Assembly: GCA_030268105.1 (NCBI GenBank)
Contig: BSDZ01000003.1
Location: 1,860,001-1,924,000, forward strand
Reading direction: 5' to 3'
DNA length: 64,000 bases
Source of the DNA: Volvox africanus
Lineage: Eukaryota; Chlorophyta; Chlorophyceae; Chlamydomonadales; Volvocaceae
Shown: positions 9,009 to 22,048 of the stretch, piece after piece
How positions within the stretch are numbered: position 1 is the first letter of the stretch
How the letters are laid out: the number at the start of each line of letters is the position of its first letter
Notes under the pieces: generated by a model
The model's input: only the letters and a program-made list of their open reading frames with translations
What the model was told of the DNA's origin: nothing
Databases searched by the model: none
Made by a program: the position numbers and the translations under genes

Positions 9009-10064
9009 AGGCCTTGGCGCATGCTCTTTCACGCTTTGATGCCTTTGATTTTCCTTCAAAGAGACGTATTTATATCGAACACGTTTCACTGGAAGATAAG
9101 CGCGTGGAGGGGAGATGCCACGAGAGAACTGTGCGTGTGGGGGCGTTGACGCGCGGCGGGCAGCAACTGAGGCGCAATCAGTTGGGGCTCAGCCATATGG
9201 GCGCTTGCCAGGAGCCTCTTTGTCCGACACCATGGATCCGGCGCGATCCATGCACCCAGCGCACTTGTGAAGCGTATGGTGCTTGCTGTGTCGTTGATTA
9301 TGCAGTTTTATTCATTGCATATGCGCTGTATGCACAACGAGCTATGGGTAGCCGGAGATGAACCGTTCAAATAAATGCATGTTGGGCATTAGACTACGTG
9401 TCTATAGGGCCGGATGGCCGTGTCTATTTATACATTGATCAGGACGTATTCACATACGGCTGGTAGAGGATGCCACGGCATGGGAACAGTGACATCCACG
9501 ACAGTGTACGCCTAATGGCTGGTGCGTGCTCGTGCCTTCATGCATATCTAATTTGTGGATGGGCTGCGGGCTGAACGTGTGTGTATGTTTTTGTATGATA
9601 TGTTCACGTTCACTGTTTGGAAACTAGTTTGATAAGCCCCACCCCGCCGTTGGTATGGGCTATGGGTATGTGTTTATACCCCTTCACGTGATATGTTGAT
9701 GACGAGCATGTGAACCATGCAGCTGTGTTGACTGCATTACCGAGCTACTAGAGCTGTGTAAACATCTTGCCGTATGCGTTAATTGCGTAGGCGTGTACTC
9801 AGACAGGAAGGGCACAGAAAACTGAAACATTATGATATCTTGTCACACTGTAGGGGCTACGCAGCAAATATGGAATTATTGACGAGGGTCTGAGCTCAGG
9901 GTGTGCGTGGTTAAGAAAGTTACATGAAACACAAACAGAATTGTGGAAGTACCAATCACGATATAGTACAAAACATAGGTATCAGAGTCTGCCCAATTAA
10001 GGGTGGTATCGAAAGACACCGAATATGAATTCAAAGCCCCATATATATGTTTCGTTCCAGGGAC
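9009..10064. repeat. Direct repeat, first copy (unit 2)
   Basis: Same structure as in unit 1, with the 240-bp segment at 9096-9335. It is followed by CGAAGCCATGCC, the spacer side. Confidence 0.95.
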
Positions 10065-11948
10065 CGAAGCCATGCCTGTGGCCGTGCGCCCCACCCTAGC
10101 TGAGACCTGTTATTGCTTCGTCCAACACCTCCGTCTACTGCCTCCCCTTGGTCCGTAGCCCTTCTGCCCGGTCGCCTGACAACTGCCGCACCCATTCACA
10201 CCATCCCCGCACATGCAGCCCGTCTGGCGAGCTAAATAACGCATAATAGATGGGGGCATAATAAATTCACCACGCAACCAAATTTTGGCACGAAACAATC
10301 CAACAAACACGACGTGTTTTTTGTCCCGAGACACTCTGATTATGACTCCAGGGGGACACGTTGTGCTTAGGGCCTAGCAAGAGTTCGTTGAGGGTAGCTC
10401 CGGGCAAAAAGAGACATGTATGGCTCCAGGGAACCACGTGAAACTTGATGAGCAAACGAGGCTTACTGGGCCATATCGTGACCCCCCTTAAATCACTGCT
10501 GGGACACTCCCAACGGCACGGACCTAGGGAGCTTTCGTTTATTTGCATGGAAATCAATAAACGGGCTGCGTACCCTCCTTCCACCAAATCCAATCCAGAT
10601 CACGCACAGTATTATCAATGCCGCCCCTTGGGAGAATACATGATCCCCAGCTTAGCATGTGTACTCGGGTAACGGGGATAGTAGAAAGCAAAGCGGTACT
10701 GCTAGCTATTGAACAGCTCATTATGCATAGCCATATCACCCATGAAGCAGTGACATTGATACCCGGCGTCCACGAAAACCCACTAAGCCTCCATCCGCAC
10801 ACTTGCGCAGCCAAGCCAAGAAGCTAGCACAACTTGACAGCAAGCCGAGTGAAATTTCGACCCGCACAGACAGGCCAGCCCTTGAGGCCAAGCGCGCCAA
10901 TCACCAGATGAGCAGATGCATAAAACCGCGCAAACTCAGATATCGCCAGAACCCCAGCCGGGTGCGCTCACCATGCAGCGATAACTCCATTTCCCCCGTT
11001 CACCACCGCACAACGCATGCATGCACATGCCCCTTCCTGTCAGGACCCACCGCAACACAGTGGATTGACCTACTGCCCGTGCAAGCGCATTTCTCTACAG
11101 ACAGCCCTGTGTTCGGACTGCGCTACAGCTTGTAGGGCGCGCCTGGCGACTGCTGCTGGGCGGGAGGGCTGTACCAGCTCCAGATATCTGGTGACTGCTG
11201 CTGAACCAGCCCTAGCTATCTGGTGACATGTACTTGGTGACCTGCGACGGACGCGCCAGTATAGGGACGGAAAGGCTGTGTTGAGCAGCAGTGAGGTCGC
11301 AAGCGGATCCTTACAATACCAAAGACATAGCGACTGTCCATGAAGGTAAAATGTAGCTCCGGCGGAGTGCGCCAGCACGGGACTGGAGCATCTGGGTTGT
11401 ATGTTGGACAAGCTGGATAGGGGTACAGGCTACACCGCGCGCAGCTGGGCTAGGGTATTTAGACGGAAACGTGGCGGGCAGGTGATAGCGACATGCGGAA
11501 TAAGGGCAGAGCAGCGGCCGCGTTGAAATTTGCACTAGCAGGCTCGCTTTGCAGATGCTTGTTTACATCCGCGCACATGCAGCCGTTTTGCCTTTGCTTG
11601 CCTCACGTGATCCCTGACCTACTTACCCTTACAACAAAGGTCCAGTCCATCCCTCCGCACCTTAATCAGAGATCCCAGGTCCCGTACCTGTGGGCTCGCC
11701 ACTCTCCAAGGCTGTGCATCCCTCGCTCATAACTTGGACAGGCGCTGTGTTGGTGAGGGCCTCGCTCGAGCAAGTCTCCGCAAAAAGTGAAGAAAACAGA
11801 AATCCCCTCAACAGTCTAGGACACGACCTCGCCACCAGCTTTTTGATTTCGGATCCAAGTTGCAAAATGCCACCGACACGCCTGATGCGTGGCTTTGAAG
11901 CGGTTGCGGCTTACCAATGGGAGAATAAGGTGCTAACTGGCGACAAAT

Positions 11949-12638
11949 TCAAGGTTGGAGAGAGAGAAAAAGAGGGAGAAGAAGAGAGTGGGGATAAGGC
12001 AGCTGGGCGGAGGGCGGGTGTGGGAGGGGGCAGGGCGGGGATTCAGCTTGGACGAGGGCTTGCTCGTTCGTTCTAGGGGTGCAAGCGCCATACCTTCGAC
12101 CTAATAAGCAGCACCATACGAAGCACTGTTCTCTGTACGAAAATGCTTTGCTCGCCAGCCAGCTTGACCGGCCCCTGCATGCCGCATCATCTGCATAGGT
12201 TGTCTTTGGCATCGTCGACAAGAATACCACCAAAGCTGCGAATTTAAATTCAACAGGGCGACGGCCGCTGTTGGAATTCCACAAACTCCGCCCAGGGTCT
12301 TCAGACTTCTGGAGTGCGGCGATCACAAAAAGGTACGTCAGCGCGCTTACGCATGTACACATGGACGGACCCAGAGGTCCCTGTTCGGACCCCTGCACGG
12401 ACTCGACAACTTGGTACCTGCCAAGGTGCTGCTTACGGTTGCGTGGCTGACATACGCATTTCATTTGTACAAGGCCTACATGCAGGCAAAGAAACCGCGT
12501 TGCCACCCTGCGCAGTACCTCGGTGGCGTTGGTTTCCAAAAAAACATTATCAGCAGCTGTTGCTCCTATACGTGCTCGTATTGATTGCTGTGTGATATGT
12601 ATGCACCAGTTCAACAATTCAAGAATCCTATCTAGCAT
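11949..12638 (-). CDS. Hypothetical spacer ORF (unit 2)
   Basis: A 229-codon frame from ATG. It has a Cys-rich middle part and no motif that I recognise. The Pro-rich tail is encoded by the reverse complement of the purine-rich/G-run tract. The protein-like signal is weak. Confidence 0.12.
   Translation of the reverse strand: MLDRILELLNWCIHITQQSIRARIGATAADNVFLETNATEVLRRVATRFLCLHVGLVQMKCVCQPRNRKQHLGRYQVVESVQGSEQGPLGPSMCTCVSALTYLFVIAALQKSEDPGRSLWNSNSGRRPVEFKFAALVVFLSTMPKTTYADDAACRGRSSWLASKAFSYREQCFVWCCLLGRRYGACTPRTNEQALVQAESPPCPLPHPPSAQLPYPHSLLLPLFLSLQP
12005..12040 (+). other. G-quadruplex-forming motif (unit 2)
   Basis: Same seven G-runs as in unit 1, with no change. Confidence 0.7.
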
Positions 12639-13324
12639 TCACTACTGCAACGTAAAGTTCTCTCGATATGATGAAATGTTTTAAGATTATAAGACGGTTG
12701 GTCGGTCATGTATCAAGGCCTACCGCATCTGACTTCCTGCAATGGCAACTATGGAAACGCCTGGCAGTTGCACACAAATTCTTGATTCAGGGAACTAAAG
12801 AAAATAAGTTCGAGACAAAAAGGCAAATAAAATTGTTCGATGCTCTTACGAGCAAGCCCATCGGTGAAGCTGTCACGTCGAGAAGCGCGATGGATCAACG
12901 GTGAACTGACAAGACTGTCGAAGCTCCCAAACCAACGATTTGATTGCATTTGCATAGTTGTGAGAACTAAATAATGGTTCAATGTATATGATTTGTTCGG
13001 GCAATCGTTCAATCCCAACCGTAATTGTTTTGCTATTGCTTCATAAATGGGTGAGTGCAGCGGTTGACCAAGGAATCGGGGAGGTCGAACTTATCAAAGT
13101 CCACATCTACCAGCAGGCACCTAGAATACACACATTTAAAGTCCGTTGCTGCAACTTGCATGGTATGAAAGGTTACAACGTATCCCAAATTTCTCGTTTC
13201 TACCTTTCCAACATCCTGTTCCTGTCCTCTCGTGCGACTTAAAGACGTGCGTCTTGACGACCGCCTGGGCCGCCCCAACGTCCGCCTCCCACTTTCATCA
13301 AAGTATGGCATCTGCGTGTGTATC

Positions 13325-14137
13325 AGGCCTTGGAGCATGCTCTTTCACGCTTCGATGCCTTTGATTTTCCTTCAAAGAGACATATATTCGAACACGTTTA
13401 ACTGGAAGAACGAGCTATGGGTAGCCGGAGATGAACCGTTCAAATAAATGCATGTTGGGCATTAGACTACGTGTGTATGAGGCCGGATGGCCGTGTCTAT
13501 TTATACATTGATCAGGACGTATTCACATACGGCTGGTAGAGGATGCCACGGCATGGGAACAGTGACATCCACGACAGTGTACGCCTGATGGCTGGTGCGT
13601 GCTCGTGCCTTCATGCATATCTAATTTGTGGATGGGCTGCGGGCTGAACGTGTGTGTATGTTTTTGTATGATATGTTCACGTTCACTGTTTGGAAACTAG
13701 TTTGATAAGCCCCACCCCGCCGTTGGTATGGGCTATGGGTATGTGTTTATACCCCTTCACGTGATATGTTGATGACGAGCATGTGAACCATGCAGCTGTG
13801 TTGACTGCATTACCGAGCTACTAGAGCTGTGTAAACATCTTGCCGTATGCGTTAATTGCGTAGGCGTGTACTCAGACAGGAAGGGCACAGAAAACTGAAA
13901 CATTATGATATCTTGTCACACTGTAGGGGCTACGCAACAAATATGGAATTATTGACGAGGGTCTGAGCTCAGGGTGTGCGTGGTTAAGAAAGTTACATGA
14001 AACACAAACAGAATTGTGGAAGTACCAATCACGATATAGTACAAAACATAGGTATCAGAGTCTGCCCAATTAAGGGTGGTATCGAAAGACACCGAATATG
14101 AAGTCAAAGCCCCATATATATGTTTCGTTCCAGGGAC
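13325..14137. repeat. Direct repeat, second copy (unit 2)
   Basis: Lacks the 240-bp segment. It carries the GAAGTC allele near the right end, whereas the first copy has GAATTC. Confidence 0.95.
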
Positions 14138-14684
14138 AGGCAAAGTGTCCAAGGAAGCTCCCAAGGATCCTGGATCGCGTGTTTCTGGGGTCGTAACCCT
14201 CCATGTGGTGGGGTTTCATTACCTCGCACCCATTACTCCTCCATTGCACAAACAGGGACAATCAAGACGTCCCGGCCAAAGCCACTCCGGCGGCTAAGGC
14301 CCCCCTTTTGTCCCAGCCAAAGCCACTCCGGCGGCTAAGGCCCCCCCTTTGTCCCAGCCAAAGCCGCTCCGGCGGCTAAAGCCCGCTTCTTTTTGCCACT
14401 CGTTACACAAGCAAAGGACAATAAGTCCCAGCCACAGCCGCCCTGGAGGCAGAGCCCCCGACCAGTCCACACCAGGGCATTAAATCTGCGTGGAAAGGGT
14501 TTGTTAGTCAGTAAGGACATGTCTAATTACTATCGTAAGAACTGAGCAACACAATAAAACAGGCAGGCCAAGTCCCACACTTACCTTCTGATGACTAACA
14601 TAAAGCCCTGATAAGATGCATGCAATCCCCCCTTTGTTTCCCTTGCTCCACCCCTCGCTCGTCATATGCCTTCGGCATGCGCAT

Positions 14685-15560
14685 CTAGTTGTTGTTCTCA
14701 AGTCTGCTATATGCGACTTGCAAGTGTTCGAAGGCTTTGAAGGCCAACGCCCTGTGTTGCCCACCGAGCAGGTGACGGTGTGGGTTCACCTGCCACCTGA
14801 GCCTGTCGTACACAGCCTTCCGACCCTGGGTTTTGAACTTCTCCGGAGCAAGCTGGAAGATGAGATGGTCGCCAAGTGCCTCATCTTCCAGTTTGCTAAG
14901 TGTGATCACACACTCAACCACATCCGCATTTGTAAGCCCCTCAGTGGGTATGACGACATGCCTCACGTGGCGCAACCCGTTATCTGCACTTTGGGTATCC
15001 CCGCATTCAGCCACGTCCCTCTCGTGGCACACCACGTTATCCGCACTTTGGGTATCTCCGCTTTCGGCCACGTGCCTCTCGTGGCACACCACGTTATCTG
15101 CACTTTGGGTATCCCCGCTTTCAGCCACGTCCCTCTCGTGGCACACCACATTATCTGCACTTTGGGTATCTCTGCTTTCGGCCACGTGCCTCTCGTGGCA
15201 CACCACATTATCCGCACTTTGGGTATCTCCGCTTTCGGCCACGTCCCGCTCGTGGCACACCACATTATCCGCATTTTGGGTATCTCCGCTTTCGGCCACG
15301 TCCCTCTCGTAGTTAACCTCTTTGGTATCACTCTCATAATTGCCGATATGGACCACTGGCACCTCGTGGTCGATTTTGCTCTCGATGCTCTGCGCATCCT
15401 GGTGTTGGAACACAGACACCTCATAGTCAAACCCATCACTTTTGGTCCCATTTTTCCAGGGCTGAACTTCATGGTCAGGCTCACTGACGTCTGCCTCGCT
15501 GGGTATCTCCATAGGAACGACTGTCTGAGAACCCATAATCCAGCCAGATATTTGCTGCAT
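14685..15560 (-). CDS. Candidate repeat protein (unit 3)
   Basis: 291 aa, six central repeats. It carries W-to-C in the linker before the J-like segment (GAGTGTGTG in place of GAGTGGGTG) and an AEC repeat variant. Confidence 0.33.
   Translation of the reverse strand: MQQISGWIMGSQTVVPMEIPSEADVSEPDHEVQPWKNGTKSDGFDYEVSVFQHQDAQSIESKIDHEVPVVHIGNYESDTKEVNYERDVAESGDTQNADNVVCHERDVAESGDTQSADNVVCHERHVAESRDTQSADNVVCHERDVAESGDTQSADNVVCHERHVAESGDTQSADNVVCHERDVAECGDTQSADNGLRHVRHVVIPTEGLTNADVVECVITLSKLEDEALGDHLIFQLAPEKFKTQGRKAVYDRLRWQVNPHRHLLGGQHRALAFKAFEHLQVAYSRLENNN
14979..15310. repeat. 57-bp minisatellite, 6 copies (unit 3)
   Basis: Minus-strand order: D-N, D, H-R, D, H, D (with EC). The CCCGCATTC change at 15001 gives the EC variant. 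The CCCGCTCG monomer typical of most short units first appears here. Confidence 0.96.
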
Positions 15561-16374
15561 GGACGGCAACCTAAGTTGCCAGCACAGCACCTTCGGCTGC
15601 AGATGCACCGCGGTCGAAGAGAGAAATATGGTCCTGCGGCAATGGGCGAAAAATTAATTTTCTGTGACTTAAAATGGTTCAGGCTTTGACCTTGACCGTG
15701 AGGCGGCGGCGGCATCCCAATCACATACAGCTACAACGCAAGGAAAGCTGCCCATATAGTTAATTTTTAATTAAGCTTAGCAAAGGCATCGGTGAAGTCA
15801 GCCATGAAAATTGGAAAAGGCTTGAGCGTACCTTGGGTAGAAGACCTCGAAGCATGTCCGCGCCAGGTAGAAGATGCCACTGAGCATGGCTTTTAGGACG
15901 GGCCTAGCGACACAGCTCATGGTATCTGAATCCACGCAAACAAGCAAGCCTATCCAAAGAACAGGTGTGCTTGCAGCTTAAGGCCGCGGTGTGCGTATGT
16001 TGAAAGTCAGGTTCGATAGAGATAGAGTGTGCAGAGCAGGTAGCAGTAAACAACGTTGCATTTAAAACGCTGCAGTGAGAAAATGCGCACTGAACGGCCT
16101 AAGTAGCAAAAGTTTGATGAAAGTACGGCGGAGAGTGTACCTCCATCATAATCTGCCCTGCCAGGGGCTTCTTTACATATGTGAGAAATTTTGAGGTATT
16201 TCGTTGCTTACGGAAAGCTTTCAATCAATCCACGGTTATGATGGCACAGGGAAGTTATGTGCATTCAGTACTAAGCTGGAACCACGGCCAGTAGCGTCTG
16301 TGGACGACGCGAAGTTGAACCTCTTTTTCCTAGGATAGAATTTGCAGCTCTCAGCGTTTTATTATGGAATTATG

Positions 16375-17430
16375 AGGCCTTGGCGCATGCTCTTTCACGC
16401 TTTGATGCCTTTGATTTTCCTTCAAAGAGACGTATTTATATCGAACACGTTTCACTGGAAGATAAGCGCGTGGAGGGGAGATGCCACGAGAGAACTGTGC
16501 GTGTGGGGGCGTTGACGCGCGGCGGGCAGCAACTGAGGCGCAATCAGTTGGGGCTCAGCCATATGGGCGCTTGCCAGGAGCCTCTTTGTCCGACACCATG
16601 GATCCGGCGCGATCCATGCACCCAGCGCACTTGTCAAGCGTATGGTGCTTGCTGTGTCGTTGATTATGCAGTTTTATTCATTGTATATGCGCTGTATGCA
16701 CAACGAGCTATGGGTAGCCGGAGATGAACCGTTCAAATAAATGCGTGTTGGGCATTAGACTACGTGTGTATGAGGCCGGATGGCCGTGTCTATTTATACA
16801 TTAATCAGGACGTATTCACATACGGCTGGTAGAGGATGCCACGGCATGGGAACAGTGACATCCACGACAGTGTACGCCTAATGGCTGGTGCGTGCTCGTG
16901 CCTTCATGCATATGTAATTTGTGGATGGGCTGCGGGCTGAACGTGTGTGTATGTTTTTGTATGATATGTTCACGTTCACTGTTTGGAAACTAGTTTGATA
17001 AGCCCCACCCCGCCGTTGGTATGGGCTATGGGTATGTGTTTATACCCCTTCACGTGATATGTTGATGACGAGCATGTGAACCATGCAGCTGTGTTGACTG
17101 CATTACCGAGCTACTAGAGCTGTGTAAACATCTTGCCGTATGCGTTAATTGCGTAGGCGTGTACTCAGACAGGAAGGGCACAGAAAACTGAAACATTATG
17201 ATATCTTGTCACACTGTAGGGGCTACGCAACAAATATGGAATTATTGACGAGGGTCTGAGCTCAGGGTGTGCGTGGTTAAGAAAGTTACATGAAACACAA
17301 ACAGAATTGTGGAAGTACCAATCACGATATAGTACAAAACATAGGTATCAGAGTCTGCCCAATTAAGGGTGGTATCGAAAGACACCGAATATGAATTCAA
17401 AGCCCCATATATATGTTTCGTTCCAGGGAC
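16375..17430. repeat. Direct repeat, first copy (unit 3)
   Basis: Carries ATGTTGATGACG, GGGCACAG, ATTATGATATC, CAACAAAT and GAATTC, all differing from the second copy of the same unit. Confidence 0.95.
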
Positions 17431-19313
17431 CGAAGCCATGCCTGTGGCCGTGCGCCCCACCCTAGCTGAGACCTGTTATTGCTTCGTCCAACACCTCCGT
17501 CTACTGCCTCCCCTTGGTCCGTAGCCCTTCTGCCCGGTCGCCTGACAACTGCCGCACCCATTCACACCATCCCCGCACATGCAGCCCGTCTGGCGAGCTA
17601 AATAACGCATAATAGATGGGGGCATAATAAATTCACCACGCAACCAAATTTTGGCACGAAACAATCCAACAAACACGACGTGTTTTTTGTCCCGAGACAC
17701 TCTGATTATGACTCCAGGGGGACACGTTGTGCTTAGGGCCTAGCAAGAGTTCGTTGAGGGTAGCTCCGGGCAAAAAGAGACATGTATGGCTCCAGGGAAC
17801 CACGTGAAACTTGATGAGCAAACGAGGCTTACTGGGCCATATCGTGACCCCCCTTAAATCACTGCTGGGACACTCCCAACGGCACGGACCTAGGGAGCTT
17901 TCGTTTATTTGCATGGAAATCAATAAACGGCTGCGTACCCTCCTTCCACCAAATCCAATCCAGATCACGCACAGTATTATCAATGCCGCCCCTTGGGAGA
18001 ATACATGATCCCCAGCTTAGCATGTGTACTCGGGTAACGGGGATAGTAGAAAGCAAAGCGGTACTGCTAGCTATTGAACAGCTCATTATGCATAGCCATA
18101 TCACCCATGAAGCAGTGACATTGATACCCGGCGTCCACGAAAACCCACTAAGCCTCCATCCGCACACTTGCGCAGCCAAGCCAAGAAGCTAGCACAACTT
18201 GACAGCAAGCCGAGTGAAATTTCGACCCGCACAGACAGGCCAGCCCTTGAGGCCAAGCGCGCCAATCACCAGATGAGCAGATGCATAAAACCGCGCAAAC
18301 TCAGATATCGCCAGAACCCCAGCCGGGTGCGCTCACCATGCAGCGATAACTCCATTTCCCCCGTTCACCACCGCACAACGCATGCATGCACATGCCCCTT
18401 CCTGTCAGGACCCACCGCAACACAGTGGATTGACCTACTGCCCGTGCAAGCGCATTTCTCTACAGACAGCCCTGTGTTCGGACTGCGCTACAGCTTGTAG
18501 GGCGCGCCTGGCGACTGCTGCTGGGCGGGAGGGCTGTACCAGCTCCAGATATCTGGTGACTGCTGCTGAACCAGCCCTAGCTATCTGGTGACATGTACTT
18601 GGTGACCTGCGACGGACGCGCCAGTATAGGGACGGAAAGGCTGTGTTGAGCAGCAGTGAGGTCGCAAGCGGATCCTTACAATACCAAAGACATAGCGACT
18701 GTCCATGAAGGTAAAATGTAGCTCCGGCGGAGTGCGCCAGCACGGGACTGGAGCATCTGGGTTGTATGTTGGACAAGCTGGATAGGGGTACAGGCTACAC
18801 CGCGCGCAGCTGGGCTAGGGTATTTAGACGGAAACGTGGCGGGCAGGTGATAGCGACATGCGGAATAAGGGCAGAGCAGCGGCCGCGTTGAAATTTGCAC
18901 TAGCAGGCTCGCTTTGCAGATGCTTGTTTACATCCGCGCACATGCAGCCGTTTTGCCTTTGCTTGCCTCACGTGATCCCTGACCTACTTACCCTTACAAC
19001 AAAGGTCCAGTCCATCCCTCCGCACCTTAATCAGAGATCCCAGGTCCCGTACCTGTGGGCTCGCCACTCTCCAAGGCTGTGCATCCCTCGCTCATAACTT
19101 GGACAGGCGCTGTGTTGGTGAGGGCCTCGCTCGAGCAAGTCTCCGCAAAAAGTGAAGAAAACAGAAATCCCCTCAACAGTCTAGGACACGACCTCGCCAC
19201 CAGCTTTTTGATTTCGGATCCAAGTTGCAAAATGCCACCGACACGCCTGATGCGTGGCTTTGAAGCGGTTGCGGCTTACCAATGGGAGAATAAGGTGCTA
19301 ACTGGCGACAAAT

Positions 19314-20003
19314 TCAAGGTTGGAGAGAGAGAAAAAGAGGGAGAAGAAGAGAGTGGGGATAAGGCAGCTGGGCGGAGGGCGGGTGTGGGAGGGGGCAGGG
19401 CGGGGATTCAGCTTGGACGAGGGCTTGCTCGTTCGTTCTAGGGGTGCAAGCGCCATACCTTCGACCTAATAAGCAGCACCATACGAAGCACTGTTCTCTG
19501 TACGAAAATGCTTTGCTCGCCAGCCAGCTTGACCGGCCCCTGCATGCCGCATCATCTGCATAGGTTGTCTTTGGCATCGTCGACAAGAATACCACCAAAG
19601 CTGCGAATTTAAATTCAACAGGGCGACGGCCGCTGTTGGAATTCCACAAACTCCGCCCAGGGTCTTCAGACTTCTGGAGTGCGGCGATCACAAAAAGGTA
19701 CGTCAGCGCGCTTACGCATGTACACATGGACGGACCCAGAGGTCCCTGTTCGGACCCCTGCACGGACTCGACAACTTGGTACCTGCCAAGGTGCTGCTTA
19801 CGGTTGCGTGGCTGACATACGCATTTCATTTGTACAAGGCCTACATGCAGGCAAAGAAACCGCGTTGCCACCCTGCGCAGTACCTCGGTGGCGTTGGTTT
19901 CCAAAAAAACATTATCAGCAGCTGTTGCTCCTATACGTGCTCGTATTGATTGCTGTGTGATATGTATGCACCAGTTCAACAATTCAAGAATCCTATCTAG
20001 CAT
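19314..20003 (-). CDS. Hypothetical spacer ORF (unit 3)
   Basis: The predicted 229-residue product is identical to that of unit 2. Identity reflects recent array homogenisation, so it is not independent support for coding. Confidence 0.12.
   Translation of the reverse strand: MLDRILELLNWCIHITQQSIRARIGATAADNVFLETNATEVLRRVATRFLCLHVGLVQMKCVCQPRNRKQHLGRYQVVESVQGSEQGPLGPSMCTCVSALTYLFVIAALQKSEDPGRSLWNSNSGRRPVEFKFAALVVFLSTMPKTTYADDAACRGRSSWLASKAFSYREQCFVWCCLLGRRYGACTPRTNEQALVQAESPPCPLPHPPSAQLPYPHSLLLPLFLSLQP
19370..19405 (+). other. G-quadruplex-forming motif (unit 3)
   Basis: Same seven G-runs. The motif is absent from all short units because it lies in the lost spacer. Confidence 0.7.
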
Positions 20004-20688
20004 TCACTACTGCAACGTAAAGTTCTCTCGATATGATGAAATGTTTTAAGATTATAAGACGGTTGGTCGGTCATGTATCAAGGCCTACCGCATCTGACTT
20101 CCTGCAATGGCAACTATGGAAACGCCTGGCAGTTGCACACAAATTCTTGATTCAGGGAAGTAAAGAAAATAAGTTCGAGACAAAAAGGCAAATAAAATTG
20201 TTCGATGCTCTTACGAGCAAGCCCATCGGTGAAGCTGTCACGTCGAGAAGCGCGATGGATCAACCGTGAACTGACAAGACTGTCGAAGCTCCCAAACCAA
20301 CGATTTGATTGCATTTGCATAGTTGTGAGAACTAAATAATGGTTCAATGTATATGATTTGTTCGGGCAATCGTTCAATCCCAACCGTAATTGTTTTGCTA
20401 TTGCTTCATAAACGGGTGAGTGCAGCGGTTGACCAAGGAATCGGGGAGGTCGAACTTATCAAAGTCCACATCTACCAGCAGGCACCTAGAATACACACAT
20501 TTAAAGTCCGTTGCTGCATCTTGCATGGTATGAAGGTTACAACGTATCCCAAATTTCTCGTTTCTACCTTTCCAACATCCTGTTCCTGTCCTCTCGTGCG
20601 ACTTAAAGACATGCGTCTTGACGACCGCCTGGGCCGCCCCAACGTCCGCCTCCCACTTTCATCAAAGTATGGCATCTGCGTGTGTATC

Positions 20689-21501
20689 AGGCCTTGGAGC
20701 ATGCTCTTTCACGCTTCGATGCCTTTGATTTTCCTTCAAAGAGACTTATATTCGAACACGTTTAACTGGAAGAACGAGCTATGGGTAGCCGGAGATGAAC
20801 CGTTCAAATAAATGCGTGTTGGGCATTAGACTACGTGTGTATGAGGCCGGATGGCCGTGTCTATTTATACATTAATCAGGACGTATTCACATACGGCTGG
20901 TAGAGGATGCCACGGCATGGGAACAGTGACATCCACGACAGTGTACGCCTGATGGCTGGTGCGTGCTCGTGCCTTCATGCATATCTAATTTGTGGATGGG
21001 CTGCGGGCTGAACGTGTGTGTATGTTTTTGTATGATATGTTCACGTTCACTGTTTGGAAACTAGTTTGATAAGCCCCACCCCGCCGTTGGTATGGGCTAT
21101 GGGTATGTGTTTATACCCCTTCACGTGATATGCTGATGACGAGCATGTGAACCATGCAGCTGTGTTGACTGCATTACCGAGCTACTAGAGCTGTGTAAAC
21201 ATCTTGCCGTATGCGTTAATTGCGTAGGCGTGTACTCAGACAGGAAGGGCGCAGAAAACTGAAACATAATGACATCTTGTCACACTGTAGGGGCTACGCA
21301 GCAAATATGGAATTATTGACGAGGGTCTGAGCTCAGGGTGTGCGTGGTTAAGAAAGTTACATGAAACACAAACAGAATTGTGGAAGTACCAATCACGATA
21401 TAGTACAAAACATAGGTATCAGAGTCTGCCCAATTAAGGGTGGTATCGAAAGACACCGAATATGAAGTCAAAGCCCCATATATATGTTTCGTTCCAGGGA
21501 C
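20689..21501. repeat. Direct repeat, second copy (unit 3)
   Basis: Alleles CTGATGACG, GGGCGCAG, ATAATGACATC, CAGCAAAT and GAAGTC match the single block of most short units. Confidence 0.95.
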
Positions 21502-22048
21502 AGGCAAAGTGTCCAAGGAAGCTCCCAAGGATCCTGGATCGCGTGTTTCTGGGGTCGTAACCCTCCATGTGGTGGGGTTTCATTACCTCGCACCCATTAC
21601 TCCTCCATTGCACAAACAGGGACAATCAAGACGTCCCGGCCAAAGCCACTCCGGCGGCTAAGGCCCCCCTTTTGTCCCAGCCAAAGCCACTCCGGCGGCT
21701 AAGGCCCCCCCTTTGTCCCAGCCAAAGCCGCTCCGGCGGCTAAAGCCCGCTTCTTTTTGCCACTCGTTACACAAGCAAAGGACAATACGTCCCAGCCACA
21801 GCCGCCCTGGAGGCAGAGCCCCCGACCAGTCCACACCAGGGCATTAAATCTGCGTGGAAAGGGTTTGTTAGTCAGTAAGGACATGTCTGATTACTATCGT
21901 AAGAACTGAGCAACACAATAAAACAGTCAGGCCAAGTCCCACACTTACCTTCTGATGACTAACATAAAGCCCTGATAAGATGCATGCAATCCCCCCTTTG
22001 TTTCCCTTGCTCCACCCCTCGCTCGTCATATGCCTTCGGCATGCGCAT

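Larger units (their letters stand above)
10065..13324. other. Long-unit-specific spacer (unit 2)
   Basis: Full-length spacer (3260 bp). It includes 12281-12476 and 12497-12519, both missing in unit 1. Both missing pieces are bounded by short matching bases (CC and ACC), as expected for deletion between microhomologies. No recognised gene. Confidence 0.9.
7193..14615. repeat. Array unit 2, long form (7423 bp)
   Basis: This is the complete long unit with 7 minisatellite copies and the full 3260-bp spacer. Direct-repeat copies are at 9009-10064 and 13325-14137. It carries the A allele in CTTCCGACCC (7394-7403), shared only with the other long units. The region 8359-9008 has no supportable gene. 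Confidence 0.95.
17431..20688. other. Long-unit-specific spacer (unit 3)
   Basis: 3258 bp, nearly identical to unit 2, with single-base losses around 17930 and 20534. No recognised gene. Confidence 0.9.
14616..21979. repeat. Array unit 3, long form (7364 bp)
   Basis: This is the last long unit before the short-unit block, with 6 minisatellite copies. Its second direct-repeat copy (20689-21501) carries the alleles CTGATGACG, GGGCGCAG, ATAATGACATC, CAGCAAAT and GAAGTC that dominate the short units. That makes it the closest visible relative of the short-form junction. A single G is missing at about 17930 (AAACGGCTGCG against AAACGGGCTGCG in units 1 and 2). Confidence 0.95.
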